Positions 25,207 through 35,768 of a stretch of DNA of 64,000 nucleotides are shown here, piece by piece. A program made the translations under genes and the position numbers. Every line of letters begins with the position of its first letter. The first letter of the stretch is position 1. Source of the stretch: Mogibacterium sp. (GTDB lineage: Bacteria > Bacillota > Clostridia > Peptostreptococcales > Anaerovoracaceae); contig JAFWHB010000031.1 of NCBI GenBank assembly GCA_017512145.1, positions 62,001 to 126,000 of the forward strand. The letters run 5' to 3'. The notes beneath the pieces were generated by a model. The model was not told where the DNA came from. It worked only from the letters and a program-made list of their open reading frames with translations, and did not search any database.

Positions 25207-26349
25207 ATTGTCATCATCATCGTCATGGTCATCAGAATCATCGTCGTTGTCATCCGGATCATCTATGTCGTCAGCATCATCGCCATCATCCACTTCTGCC
25301 CCGTCATATGCTTCTATATCCTGCGAAATGATACTCCCGTCTGTTGCGTTGATGTCATATTCATATTCCATGCCGCCTGCGCTGAACTCTACTTCATAGA
25401 CGATCACACCGTTCTCCGCATCGAACTCGCACTTCAGGCCGACAGCGTCAGATTTACTTATGCCTGCCTGGCCAAGAGCGATCTCGACAGCCCTGTCGCT
25501 GCCGATATACTGGCTCTTGTCAGCTGAGCCGTAGGAAGTCTCTCCGCTCACCTTTTTCTCCTGAGCGAGAAGGATGAGTTCCTGTGTTGAAAGTGTCGCC
25601 AGCGACTCAGGTGTCTTGGCCGGATCATTTGCAGCGATGCTGCGCATCAGCCACGCTTTGCCAAGCGAAACTCCATACATCTCTGCAAAGTCTTCAAGCT
25701 CTGCATCATCCTCATAGTATTGCCCGAGTATAGCAGCGTCCAGCTGGGATTTCTCGAAGTAACTATTGAGGTCCCCTGCGAGCTGCTCTTCTATCTCTAC
25801 GCCTTTGGCTGCGTCCTTGGATCTTACCGACACCAGAACAGAATTGGAGGTATCAGTGAGATATCCTTTGGCCATCATCGAACCGACTACCGCGTTGCAC
25901 GCGACCTTGACATCGCTGCCCTTAAGCTCCATCCCGTCGAGGATCTCCTCGCCTTCGCTGTTCAGAGCCTTTGCGGAGATGACCTTGTCGTTGTTATTGA
26001 TAGAGATCTCAATGCTCGGATTGACATCAAGCCCGACCACAGCGACCGCATCACCGGAATTGCCAAACCATGACATTCCGAACACCATCAGCACGAGCGC
26101 TGCTGCGCAGCTTGCAACGATCTTGCCAAAGCCTCTTCCGCCCTTCTCAGCGGTAGCAGCCTTCCATGTGCGCTCTTCCTGCCAATCTGACTGCTCTGCC
26201 AGAGCTTCCCTGAGCCTTGGTTCCCGCATCTCGGTCTGGTTAATCTGGTCGATCTCGGCCAGAAGATCATCCAGCATATCAGGAGCCGCTTCATTAAGAG
26301 CATTCGCGAGCTTATCTTCGATCATTTTGTCTGTGATCATGTCTTTCAT
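25189..26349 (-). CDS. RsgI-like anti-sigma factor with PepSY domain and poly-Asp tail
   Basis: 386 residues from ATG 26349, which follows AGGAGG by 9 bases and the sigma stop codon by 1 base. Layout: a cytoplasmic helical N-terminus (1-75) that should bind sigma; one membrane helix (about 80-98, KIVASCAAALVLMVFGMSWF); an RsgI-type middle domain beginning VGLDVNPSIEISI; a PepSY domain near 285-350; and a C-terminal tail of almost only Asp/Glu (about 350-386). In RsgI proteins the conserved Asn-Pro is a self-cleavage site. It probably holds the adjacent ECF sigma factor inactive until an envelope signal arrives. The N-terminus does not look like the classical RsgI_N domain. Confidence 0.82.
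   Translation of the reverse strand: MKDMITDKMIEDKLANALNEAAPDMLDDLLAEIDQINQTEMREPRLREALAEQSDWQEERTWKAATAEKGGRGFGKIVASCAAALVLMVFGMSWFGNSGDAVAVVGLDVNPSIEISINNNDKVISAKALNSEGEEILDGMELKGSDVKVACNAVVGSMMAKGYLTDTSNSVLVSVRSKDAAKGVEIEEQLAGDLNSYFEKSQLDAAILGQYYEDDAELEDFAEMYGVSLGKAWLMRSIAANDPAKTPESLATLSTQELILLAQEKKVSGETSYGSADKSQYIGSDRAVEIALGQAGISKSDAVGLKCEFDAENGVIVYEVEFSAGGMEYEYDINATDGSIISQDIEAYDGAEVDDGDDADDIDDPDDNDDDSDDHDDDDDNEKDDD
25192..25300 (-). repeat. Low-complexity GAT/GAC codon run encoding a poly-Asp tail
   Basis: Repeated TCATC/TCGTC units on the plus strand encode an almost pure Asp tail on the minus strand. Such runs are prone to length change and can bind cations outside the cell. Confidence 0.8.
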
Positions 26350-26350
26350 C

Positions 26351-26911
26351 TTAAAGCGCCTCCTTTCCTGAATCATCAAATCCTTCTATTTCTTTTCTCA
26401 TTTTCTTAAGTGCTCTGCTGTACTTGGACAGGACGGTCCCTGTCGGGAGGTCGAGTATCTCAGCTATCTCACGGTGCTTGAGACCTGTTGCGGCATGCAG
26501 CACGAATATCTGCCGCTCCTCAAAATCCAGGATCTTCATTGCCTGCATCAGCACCATTCTGTCCGTTATCGCATCGGCTTCATCGACATAATCTTCCATG
26601 CCGAGACTGTACTCATACTGCGCAAGATCCTCGCTGACTTTGCCCGCGCGTATCTTGTTATACGCAAGGTTCCGGACTATCGTGAGCACCCACGCGAGAG
26701 GCTTGCCCATCGGCTTGTATGTCACTGCACTTGTATAGGTCTTGATGTATGTATCGTGCATGACATCCTCTGCATCCTCGTGGTTCCTGAGTATCGACAG
26801 AGCAAAGCCATAGACAGCTCCGGATGTCTGCTGGTACAGCTCCCGGAAGGCATTCCTGTCACCGCCGGCCATCCTTGTTATTAAGTTCTCGTCAAGCTGT
26901 ATTGTGTTCAT
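26351..26911 (-). CDS. ECF-type RNA polymerase sigma factor (sigma-70 family)
   Basis: 186 residues with only regions 2 and 4, as in ECF sigma factors. Region 2 spans about 15-80 (AFRELYQQTSGAVYGFALSI, NHEDAEDVMHDTYIKTY, WVLTIVRNLAYNKIR); region 4 spans about 125-175 with the helix-turn-helix GLKHREIAEILDLPTGTVLS. It directs polymerase to a small regulon in response to an envelope signal. Its ATG overlaps the stop of the upstream PepSY gene (TAATG) and its stop is 1 base from the anti-sigma ATG, so the three proteins are translationally coupled. Confidence 0.93.
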   Translation of the reverse strand: MNTIQLDENLITRMAGGDRNAFRELYQQTSGAVYGFALSILRNHEDAEDVMHDTYIKTYTSAVTYKPMGKPLAWVLTIVRNLAYNKIRAGKVSEDLAQYEYSLGMEDYVDEADAITDRMVLMQAMKILDFEERQIFVLHAATGLKHREIAEILDLPTGTVLSKYSRALKKMRKEIEGFDDSGKEAL

Positions 26912-27429
26912 TACCTTATAAGTTCCCAGTCGTACTCAAGTACCTTACCGTTGCTGGCAAGTATCTCATATTCGTATTTGCAGCCACCGCTTCTGAACTT
27001 GATCTCGTACTTGCCGCCTTTTCTGCTCTTCTTGTATTTGCAAGAGCCCTTGCTGACTACAGAATACTCGATTCCGGAAGCTTTTGCGACTTTTTTCTGT
27101 GCAGCCTTCTTGCCGATCTTCTTCTTGGATTTGCTCCTCGCGACCTTGTATTCTACAGATTTCTCGAGGATCGTTCCATCTGCCGCAGAAATCTCATAAT
27201 CATATTCTGTCTTCTTTGAATTCGTGAAGTCGACCTCAAAGACTCCATCCTCCGTGTCTGCCTCGACCTTGAGTCCTATGACATCCGATGCTGCAAGTCC
27301 TGCATCTCCAAGTGCAATATTCATTGCCTGTTCCTGTGTCATTCCTTCAGCGAAAGCGCTTATGCTGAGCGCGAATACCATCATCATTGACAGCATGACT
27401 GTCATGATCCTTCTCGTGATCTTTTTCAT
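26911..27429 (-). CDS. Secreted PepSY-domain protein
   Basis: 172 residues from ATG 27429, which follows GGAGGTGTATATT; the longer frame upstream lacks a binding site. A signal peptide is clear (KKITRRIMTVMLSMMMVF to about residue 27, SAFAEG). Two PepSY-like units follow: MTQEQAMNIALGDAGLAASD with a EVDFTNSKKTEYDYEISAAD strand pair (about 28-85), and a basic second copy near 95-170 ending KVLEYDWELIR. PepSY domains are thought to inhibit peptidases or sense the cell surface. It heads the sigma/anti-sigma operon and shares its domain with the anti-sigma factor, suggesting it takes part in sensing. That role is inferred. Confidence 0.85.
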   Translation of the reverse strand: MKKITRRIMTVMLSMMMVFALSISAFAEGMTQEQAMNIALGDAGLAASDVIGLKVEADTEDGVFEVDFTNSKKTEYDYEISAADGTILEKSVEYKVARSKSKKKIGKKAAQKKVAKASGIEYSVVSKGSCKYKKSRKGGKYEIKFRSGGCKYEYEILASNGKVLEYDWELIR

Positions 27430-27555
27430 AATATACACCTCCGTTGCTGTATTAAGTTCTGCATTTACTGCCTTCAATAATACAACACGCCGGGAAGCAG
27501 TTTTATTGCAATCATTGGAGAATTTTTTGAGAAACTGAGCAATACCTTCAGCCAA

Positions 27556-27582
27556 ATTAAAAGACGCGGACTGTGCCGCGCC
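27556..27582 (-). terminator. Terminator after the tagD-mscS-deoD-HExxH operon
   Basis: Minus-strand GGCGCGG and CCGCGTC arms (one G-T pair) with a 6-base loop, followed by TTTTAATTT. It separates that operon from the PepSY/sigma operon. Confidence 0.8.
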
Positions 27583-27609
27583 TTTATGTCAATCAACTAT
27601 TCGTCTGTG

Positions 27610-28119
27610 TCAGCGTCTGCTTCCGTTCCTGTTCGCTGCCTTGGCTCCGAGCTGGCTCGCTGTCTTCTCGAATACCGCAGAGTAATACGACCTGCCTGTC
27701 TTCTTCCTCCTTCGTTCAAAGTACGGCAGTCTGTTCCATGCAAACGATGGCAGCCCGACCAGCAGCAGATACATTGGTCCGAGCATCAGCGACTGCAGGG
27801 TGTGACCATACTCATGGTCAAGGAGCTCCTTGTCGACAGTCTTGTCTGCTTTGCCGGAAGCCCTTCGTGGCACGAATACAAACTTGCCGAGGGACACTCC
27901 GTCTCTTCTGTCCCAGGCGGTCACTTTGGCGCCATTGTAGTCAAAATGATCTGACTGCCTGTTCGCAAAGTAAAGTGCTGCTCCGAGCAGTGTCTGCGGG
28001 AGTCCCCATGTCCACTGAAGGAATGAATAACCGGCCTTCCTGATATGTTCTGATTGATCTCGTCTTGTCTTAGCTTTCAATTGATTAATACTCTTAGTAC
28101 TCTGCGATCGCAGTCTCAA
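27610..28119 (-). CDS. Small membrane-associated HExxH protein, unknown function
   Basis: 169 residues starting at TTG 28119, chosen because GGAGG lies 6 bases upstream and no ATG alternative exists. A zinc-protease-like motif HEYGH (LLDHEYGHTLQS, about residues 101-112) is followed by a hydrophobic stretch LMLGPMYLLLVGLPSFAW that may dip into the membrane, and the C-terminus is very basic. One hydrophobic patch precedes the motif (FLQWTWGLPQTLLGAALYF). Family not recognised. The start overlaps the last 26 bases of deoD, so translation is coupled to it. Confidence 0.65.
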   Translation of the reverse strand: MRLRSQSTKSINQLKAKTRRDQSEHIRKAGYSFLQWTWGLPQTLLGAALYFANRQSDHFDYNGAKVTAWDRRDGVSLGKFVFVPRRASGKADKTVDKELLDHEYGHTLQSLMLGPMYLLLVGLPSFAWNRLPYFERRRKKTGRSYYSAVFEKTASQLGAKAANRNGSRR

Positions 28120-28804
28120 GAGCGACCTCCATCATTTTGGTAAAACCGTTCTGTCTCTCGATCGGCGGAAGCTCCTTGCCTGTCAGGATCGAGTCGGAAA
28201 CGGACATGATGCCAAGGGCTTTGACGCCTGCTCTTGCAGCATTGCAGTACAGTGCAAAGCTCTCCATCTCTACAGCCATGGTTCCCATCTTCATCCAAGG
28301 TGTTCTGTCAGGATTGTCATTGTAGAATACATCAGCGGAGAGGATGTTGCCGACATGATATCTGTAGCCCTTCTCCTCGGAAACCTCGACGGCTTTGCGC
28401 AGAAGATCGAAGTCTGCTCCGGCGCTGAATGTTCCCGGCAGATTATACTGATGAGCGTAGTTGGAGTCTGTGCTTGCTGTGATAGCCATTACAAGATCTC
28501 CAAGCTCGAGCTGCGGCTGCATTGCTCCGCATGAGCCGACTCTGATCAGCTTGTCGACACCATAGAAGTGGATCAGCTCATATGAGTAGATGCCTATGGA
28601 AGCGCAGCCCATACCTGTTCCCATTACCGAGACTTTCTTGCCCTTGTATGTACCGGTAAAGCCGAGCATGTTTCTTACATCATTGAATTGAACGACATCT
28701 TCGAGGAAATTGTCTGCGATGAACTTGGCACGAAGCGGATCTCCCGGAAGAAGTACGGCTTTGGCGATTTCGCCATTCATAGCGGCATTATGAGCTGTTG
28801 ACAT
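28094..28804 (-). CDS. deoD: Purine-nucleoside phosphorylase, DeoD type
   Basis: 236 residues, standard for hexameric DeoD. It splits purine (deoxy)ribonucleosides with phosphate to the free base and ribose-1-phosphate. Phosphate-binding GDPLRAKFIA (about 21-30), the GTGMGCASIGIYSYEL loop, RVGSCGAMQ, and the base/ribose site MAVEMESFALYC followed by SVSDSILTGK are all present; the Asp of VSDS is the expected catalytic acid. RBS AAGGGAGGACAG before ATG 28804. Third gene in a run after tagD and mscS. Confidence 0.96.
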   Translation of the reverse strand: MSTAHNAAMNGEIAKAVLLPGDPLRAKFIADNFLEDVVQFNDVRNMLGFTGTYKGKKVSVMGTGMGCASIGIYSYELIHFYGVDKLIRVGSCGAMQPQLELGDLVMAITASTDSNYAHQYNLPGTFSAGADFDLLRKAVEVSEEKGYRYHVGNILSADVFYNDNPDRTPWMKMGTMAVEMESFALYCNAARAGVKALGIMSVSDSILTGKELPPIERQNGFTKMMEVALETAIAEY

Positions 28805-28856
28805 TATTCTGTCCTCCCTTCTTGATTTATGTGATTATATATCTCTTGATTGAGGA

Positions 28857-29696
28857 TTACTTGCTTACTGATACAGGTGTAGACGGTCCGCCGATGTCCG
28901 CTGCACCAAGCGCTGTCGGGATCTCACGCATGAGTTCATGATAGACCTCCCAGTAGTCAGGTGTCTCGACCCAGACTCTGACTGCATACTGAAGTCCGCC
29001 CGGGATACCCACAAGAGGCTCGACCTGAGGCGCAGGATCAGCCATCGCCTTCGGTGTGTCTATTACAACACCAAGAATCGTAGCGCGGACCTTCTGGACA
29101 GGAACATTGCCTGCAATATTGAAAGTAAGGTCTACACGGCGGAGCTTTTCTGCGCTTGCGTTAACGATCGTTGAATTCATGAGCGTGCCGTTAGGTATCG
29201 AGACGATCTTGTTATCTACTGTTACTAGCACAGTGTAGAAGATCGAGATCGTTCTGACGGTTCCCTCTTCTCCTCCGGCAATAATGTAGTCTCCTACATT
29301 GAACGGCCTGAAGATAAGGAGCATGACACCTCCGGCAAGGTTGCCGAGCGATCCCTGCAGGGCCAAACTGATTGCCACTCCGCAGGATGCAATGAATGTG
29401 AGAATCGAAGCCGTCTCAACACCAAGCTCAGCTACGATCGAAACTATCAGCACAAGGTAAAGGGCGAATTTGACAGCTGTTCTAATATAGTTCCTTGCAG
29501 TCGTATCAAGCTTGCTGAGGGACTGCATCTTATCGAAGAGCTTGAGCAGCTTGCCAATTATGAATTTGCCGATTATATAGATGAGGATAGCGACAACTAT
29601 TCTCATTCCCAGTGAAGCGCATGCCTCAAGCAGCTGATCCTTGAGAAGTGTCGGATCAAAGCCTGCAATCTGCGCCTGAATGTTCTCTATTTCCAT
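28857..29696 (-). CDS. Small-conductance mechanosensitive channel (MscS family)
   Basis: 279 residues. Three membrane helices (about 25-45, 70-90, 95-125), the pore helix with the Gly/Ala pattern (IASCGVAISLALQGSLGNLAGGVMLLIFRPF) and then the beta domain (VGDYIIAGGEEGTVRTISIFYTVLVT) and C-terminal alpha/beta part are as in E. coli MscS (286 residues). It opens under membrane tension to release solutes on osmotic downshock. RBS AAGGGGAACAG before ATG 29696. 24 bases after tagD and 52 before deoD. Confidence 0.94.
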   Translation of the reverse strand: MEIENIQAQIAGFDPTLLKDQLLEACASLGMRIVVAILIYIIGKFIIGKLLKLFDKMQSLSKLDTTARNYIRTAVKFALYLVLIVSIVAELGVETASILTFIASCGVAISLALQGSLGNLAGGVMLLIFRPFNVGDYIIAGGEEGTVRTISIFYTVLVTVDNKIVSIPNGTLMNSTIVNASAEKLRRVDLTFNIAGNVPVQKVRATILGVVIDTPKAMADPAPQVEPLVGIPGGLQYAVRVWVETPDYWEVYHELMREIPTALGAADIGGPSTPVSVSK

Positions 29697-29720
29697 TATT
29701 TGTCTGTTCCCCTTCTCTTA

Positions 29721-30176
29721 TTACTTGCCAGGATCTGTGTTGATTTCGTCATGTGATGTCTTGGATTCACCGTCTACAGCATTGGCATCATAGAGATCCT
29801 TCTTGATCTGGCTGCTGCTGATCTCAGGTGTTCTAGGAAGATAAACGACTTCTACGCCCTCATCCTTAAGAAAGTCGAATTTGCCTTCCCAGTCATCACC
29901 GATAACGAATGTATCGATGTGATACTCATGCATGTCTGTTCTCTTCTGTTCCCACTTCTCCTCAGGAATTACGAGATCGACATATCTGATTGCCTCAACG
30001 AGAGCCTTTCTCTGCTCATATGAGAAGTAGCATTTCTTCTGTTTTTCATTCCAGTTGAATTCATCAGTCGAAATAGCAACGATAAGATAGTCGCCAAGCG
30101 CCTTCGCTCTCTTCAGCAGATTGATGTGTCCGTAGTGAAGCAGATCATAAGTACCATATGTAATAACCCTTTTCAT
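29721..30176 (-). CDS. tagD: Glycerol-3-phosphate cytidylyltransferase (TagD-like)
   Basis: 151 residues. It makes CDP-glycerol from CTP and glycerol-3-phosphate, for teichoic acid or related wall polymers. The nucleotidyl transferase motifs are complete: YGTYDLLHYGHINLLKRAK near the N-terminus (HYGH at 14-17), VAISTDEFN, and RTPEISSSQIKKDL near residue 128. The extra C-terminus is short and hydrophilic. First gene of the operon with mscS and deoD; own promoter at 30252-30280. No teichoic acid polymerase is in the window; a related cytidylyltransferase specificity cannot be excluded. Confidence 0.9.
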   Translation of the reverse strand: MKRVITYGTYDLLHYGHINLLKRAKALGDYLIVAISTDEFNWNEKQKKCYFSYEQRKALVEAIRYVDLVIPEEKWEQKRTDMHEYHIDTFVIGDDWEGKFDFLKDEGVEVVYLPRTPEISSSQIKKDLYDANAVDGESKTSHDEINTDPGK

Positions 30177-30251
30177 GTATGTATTCTCCTTCTGTTATCT
30201 CAGAGTGTTATGTCTTAAGCTGGCCGGCATGATTGCCATCCCTAACGTAGA

Positions 30252-30280
30252 ATTATATCATCTATTGCACCCTCTAACAA
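30252..30280 (-). promoter_or_regulatory. Promoter of the tagD operon
   Basis: Minus-strand TTGTTA (30280-30275), 17-base spacer, TATAAT (30257-30252), also with TGA before it (extended -10). Confidence 0.8.
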
Positions 30281-30298
30281 ACACCCAATCTTACAGCA

Positions 30299-30338
30299 AG
30301 AAAAAACAGGGGCTGCGCTTTAACCAACGCAGCTCCTG
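30299..30338 (-). terminator. Terminator of the EFR1 gene
   Basis: Minus-strand arms CAGGAGCTGCG and CGCAGCCCCTG (one mismatch) with a 10-base loop, followed by six T, 22 bases past the stop codon. Confidence 0.85.
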
Positions 30339-30359
30339 TACTTATTCTGAATTCCGTAA

Positions 30360-31139
30360 CTAGAAGGAGATGATCTCCTGATTGAGGTCGTCTACTGTGA
30401 TATTGACGTTGTGATAACGCTCTCTCTTCTCGGTGACTTTGCCAACATTGATTGCTTCCTTAGGGCAGTACTGTACGCATGCCATGCAGGAAATGCACTT
30501 GTCTCCGAAGATTACAGCCTTGCCTGTGTACTTGATGTTACCCATCGGACAGACCTTAGCGCATGTTCCGCACATGATGCAGTTGTCATTAGCCTTGAGG
30601 TCCTGTGCCTTCATGCGGACAAGTGTAGGCCATACGGAGTGCTCAGCCTTGTTGATAAGAGCCTTGCCGAGTTTCTTCCTGGTTACTACGTTGTTCTTGA
30701 CGTCATCAGCGATCTTGCCTGCGAGATATTCGGATCTTGCCTGAGCCTCTACTGCTCCCATCATCGGCATCATGAGATTATGCGGGAAGAGATAGATGCA
30801 TGTGCACTGATGTGTTACTGCTGCCCAGTATTTGAGTGGAATGATCTCATTGATCTTGCTGAGGCCTTCACCCTTATAAGCTGCGCACTGAGCAATACCA
30901 AAGGTATAAGCATCCGGGCTTACCTTGATGTCTCTGATGTATCTCTCAACATGTCCCGGAAGACCACCGGCATAGCATGGGAAGATGAATCCTACTCTCT
31001 TGGCTTCTCTTACGTCTGTTACGGCCGGGTACTTTCTCATCATTACGATGTCTGTATCACCGAGCTTCCTGGCAATATTCTTGGCCATATCGAGGCAGTT
31101 GCCTGTGCCTGAATAGCAGAAAATAATGTTCTCTTTCAT
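30360..31139 (-). CDS. EFR1 family flavodoxin-ferredoxin fusion protein
   Basis: 259 residues. The N-terminal flavodoxin-like domain begins IIFCYSGTGNCLDMAKNIA, an FMN phosphate-binding pattern (SGTGN), and runs to about 165. Two 4Fe-4S clusters are bound by CIMCGTCAKVCP and CISCMACVQYCP near residues 185-232. EFR1 proteins are common in clostridia and are thought to move electrons between flavin and ferredoxin-type carriers; no substrate is known. Cytoplasmic. RBS AGAGGAG before ATG 31139; monocistronic with promoter and terminator. Confidence 0.9.
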   Translation of the reverse strand: MKENIIFCYSGTGNCLDMAKNIARKLGDTDIVMMRKYPAVTDVREAKRVGFIFPCYAGGLPGHVERYIRDIKVSPDAYTFGIAQCAAYKGEGLSKINEIIPLKYWAAVTHQCTCIYLFPHNLMMPMMGAVEAQARSEYLAGKIADDVKNNVVTRKKLGKALINKAEHSVWPTLVRMKAQDLKANDNCIMCGTCAKVCPMGNIKYTGKAVIFGDKCISCMACVQYCPKEAINVGKVTEKRERYHNVNITVDDLNQEIISF

Positions 31140-31192
31140 TTCAATCTCCTCTTATTCTATGTCTAACCACTCGGTTATTATCTACTGCCTCT

Positions 31193-31222
31193 ATTATATT
31201 AGGTACAGCAATGATCAATCAA
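31193..31222 (-). promoter_or_regulatory. Promoter of the EFR1 gene
   Basis: Minus-strand TTGATT (31222-31217), 18-base spacer, TATAAT (31198-31193). Confidence 0.6.
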
Positions 31223-31223
31223 G

Positions 31224-31243
31224 GCACAAAAACATATTTGTGC
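31224..31243 (-). terminator. Weak hairpin downstream of atpC
   Basis: GCACAAA and TTTGTGC arms about 10 bases beyond the atpC stop. A/T-rich and without a good T-run after it, so termination may be inefficient. Confidence 0.35.
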
Positions 31244-31252
31244 AACAAACTG

Positions 31253-31723
31253 TTACTTGAGTCTGTGCTTGTTCACAGACGCGCTGATCCTGCTCATTGC
31301 TCTTGAAAGCTCCGCACTTGCCATTGCCATCTCGCGGTTTGTATTGGTCCGCCTGAGCTCTTCTCTTGCCCTCTCAGCAGCTCTTCTTGCCCTGGCTTCG
31401 TCGATATCTTCAGGTCTCTCCGCAGTATCCACAAGGATCATGACCTCACCATTCTCAACCTTGAGAAGTCCGTCAGACACAACGATCTTATGTCTGCCGG
31501 GCTTGAGGGTTTCTCTTATGTCCTCATATTCTGAAGCCTCGGCCTCTGAACGGACTGCCTCATATGTCAGAAGCCCCGGAACGATCGCCATTATAATATT
31601 CGAGTGATTAGCGAGGATACCGATGCTTCCTTCTGTAGTCGGAAGTGATACGCTCTTAGCTTCACCCTCATATACCATGTGATCGCTGGCCATTATCTGT
31701 AATTTGAATGTGCTTACTGCCAT
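31253..31723 (-). CDS. atpC: F-type ATP synthase subunit epsilon
   Basis: 156 residues, slightly longer than the usual 133-140. It joins gamma in the central stalk and can inhibit ATP hydrolysis. N-terminal beta sandwich with VYEGEAKSVSLPTTEGSIGILANHSNII, and a C-terminal helical pair (DIDEARARRAAERAREELRR onward). Four bases after atpD, last gene of the atp operon. The segment SEAEASEYEDIRETLKPG around residues 58-75 lengthens the beta domain. Confidence 0.95.
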   Translation of the reverse strand: MAVSTFKLQIMASDHMVYEGEAKSVSLPTTEGSIGILANHSNIIMAIVPGLLTYEAVRSEAEASEYEDIRETLKPGRHKIVVSDGLLKVENGEVMILVDTAERPEDIDEARARRAAERAREELRRTNTNREMAMASAELSRAMSRISASVNKHRLK

Positions 31724-31727
31724 ATGT

Positions 31728-34010
<2,283 letters not shown>

Positions 34011-34024
<14 letters not shown>

Positions 34025-35765
34025 TATGTGTCAGCTCTTTGCGGTAATTTGCGGAAATATCGATGATCTCCTGTTTGAGATCATCATCGAGGATACCTGT
34101 GCTGTCTATTCTGCTGCAGATATCCGGATGCTCGGTTTCGAACATCTCAATCAGGCCTTCGATGAAGTCATTTACATCATCAACAGGGATGCCCTTCATT
34201 GTATGAGCAAGTGCCATTACCAGAGTGATTACCTGCTCATGCTGGCTCTTAGGATGATATTGCTTCTGTCTCAGCATCCTCATGAGGCCCTGTCCATACT
34301 CCAGCTGCTCCCTTGTCTGGTCATCAAGATCAGAAGCGAACTGTGTGAAGACTTCCATCTCACGGTACTGTGCAAGGTCGATCCTGAGAGTACCGGCAGC
34401 CTTCTTCATGGCTTTGGTCTGAGCGTCTCCGCCTACACGGGATACAGAGAGACCTACATTGACGGCTGGCCTCTGTCCTTCGAAGAAGAGGTCCGACTCG
34501 AGGAATATCTGTCCGTCTGTGATCGAAATAATATTAGTCGGGATGTATGCTGATACATCGCCTGCCTGTGTCTCTACAATAGGAAGAGCTGTAATTGAGC
34601 CTCCTCCGATGTTGTCAGAAAGTCTTGCCGATCTCTCAAGCAGTCTTGAGTGGAGATAGAATACGTCTCCAGGGTAAGCCTCACGTCCAGGTGATCTGTC
34701 AAGCAGCAGCGAAAGAGCTCTGTAAGCTACCGCGTGCTTGGAAAGATCGTCATATACGATCAGTACATCCTTGCCCTTGTTCATGAAGTACTCTGCCATA
34801 GCGCATCCTGCGTATGGTGCGATGTACTGAAGTGGCGCCGGATCACTTGCTGAAGCTGTTACTATGATGGAATGCTCCATCGCTCCATGCTTGATCAGTG
34901 TCTGCTGAATCTGAACGACTGATGAAGTTTTCTGTCCGATGGCTACATAGATGCAGATACAGTTCTTGCCATTCTGGTTGATCATGGCATCAAGAGCGAT
35001 AGCAGTCTTACCTGTCTGTCTGTCTCCGATGATCAGCTCTCTCTGGCCCCTGCCTATAGGGAACATCGAATCTATTGAGAAGATCCCTGTCTCAAGCGGT
35101 GTGTCAACCGGCTGACGGTCGATGATCGAAGGTGCTTCGGCCTCGACAGGCATATACCCTGCGGCCTCTATATCTCCGAGTCCGTCAACAGGCACGCCAA
35201 GTGAGTCAACGACTCTTCCGAGGAAGTTCTCACCAACCGGAACGCCTGCAGTCTTGCCTGTTCTCCTGACGCTCGAGCCCTCAGTTACGCTCTCATCATC
35301 GTCAAAGAGAACGCATCCGGTCTCATTAGTTCTTATATCCTGAACCATGCCTCTTACACCATCAGCAAAGAGCAGTATCTCTCCGTAAGTGGCAAAATCA
35401 AGTCCGCGGACTGTTGCGATTCCGTCTCCCACTGATATTACTTCGCCGACCTGCTCAGCCAGGGCCTCCGGTGTCCAGGATGAAATGGTCTCCTTGAGAA
35501 GCGGGATGATGTTGCCGTTCTTAGTAGGAACTTTGACCAGTGTGTCTCTGAGCTGGCGGAATCTTCCGCCTACAGACCAGTCATAAATATCGTTCCCGAC
35601 TTCAAGCCTGAACCCTCCCGGGAAGGCGTCGGATTCGATCCACTCAAGTGGGACCTCCTGTCCGTATTTGTTCTGTAGGAACTTCCCGAATCTCTCAAGC
35701 TGCTTAGCATCAGGGCTGATGCTCGAATACAGCCTGGCCTCGAGAATTCTGTTATCTTGCTTCAT
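34011..35765 (-). CDS. atpA: F-type ATP synthase: delta C-terminal domain fused to subunit alpha
   Basis: 584 residues against about 505 for a normal alpha. Residues about 88-584 are a complete alpha: EVISVGDGIATVRGLD, P-loop GDRQTGKT near 245, SDPAPLQYIAPYAGCAMAEY, and SVSRVGGDAQTKAMKK. Residues about 18-78 instead match the C-terminal half of subunit delta (AtpH): KQLERFGKFLQNKYGQEV followed by GGFRLEVGNDIYDWSVGGRFRQL. The gap to atpF is only 3 bases, so no separate atpH exists here. The N-terminal six-helix domain of delta, which normally docks on alpha, is absent; a covalent link replaces it. The reading frame is continuous with an RBS (GAGG) before ATG 35765. Confidence 0.93.
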
Positions 35766-35768
35766 ATC

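Noticed and set aside
25192..25300. Short tandem repeat as a CRISPR-like or satellite array
   Set aside because: The repeat is in frame and encodes a poly-Asp tail; there are no spacers.
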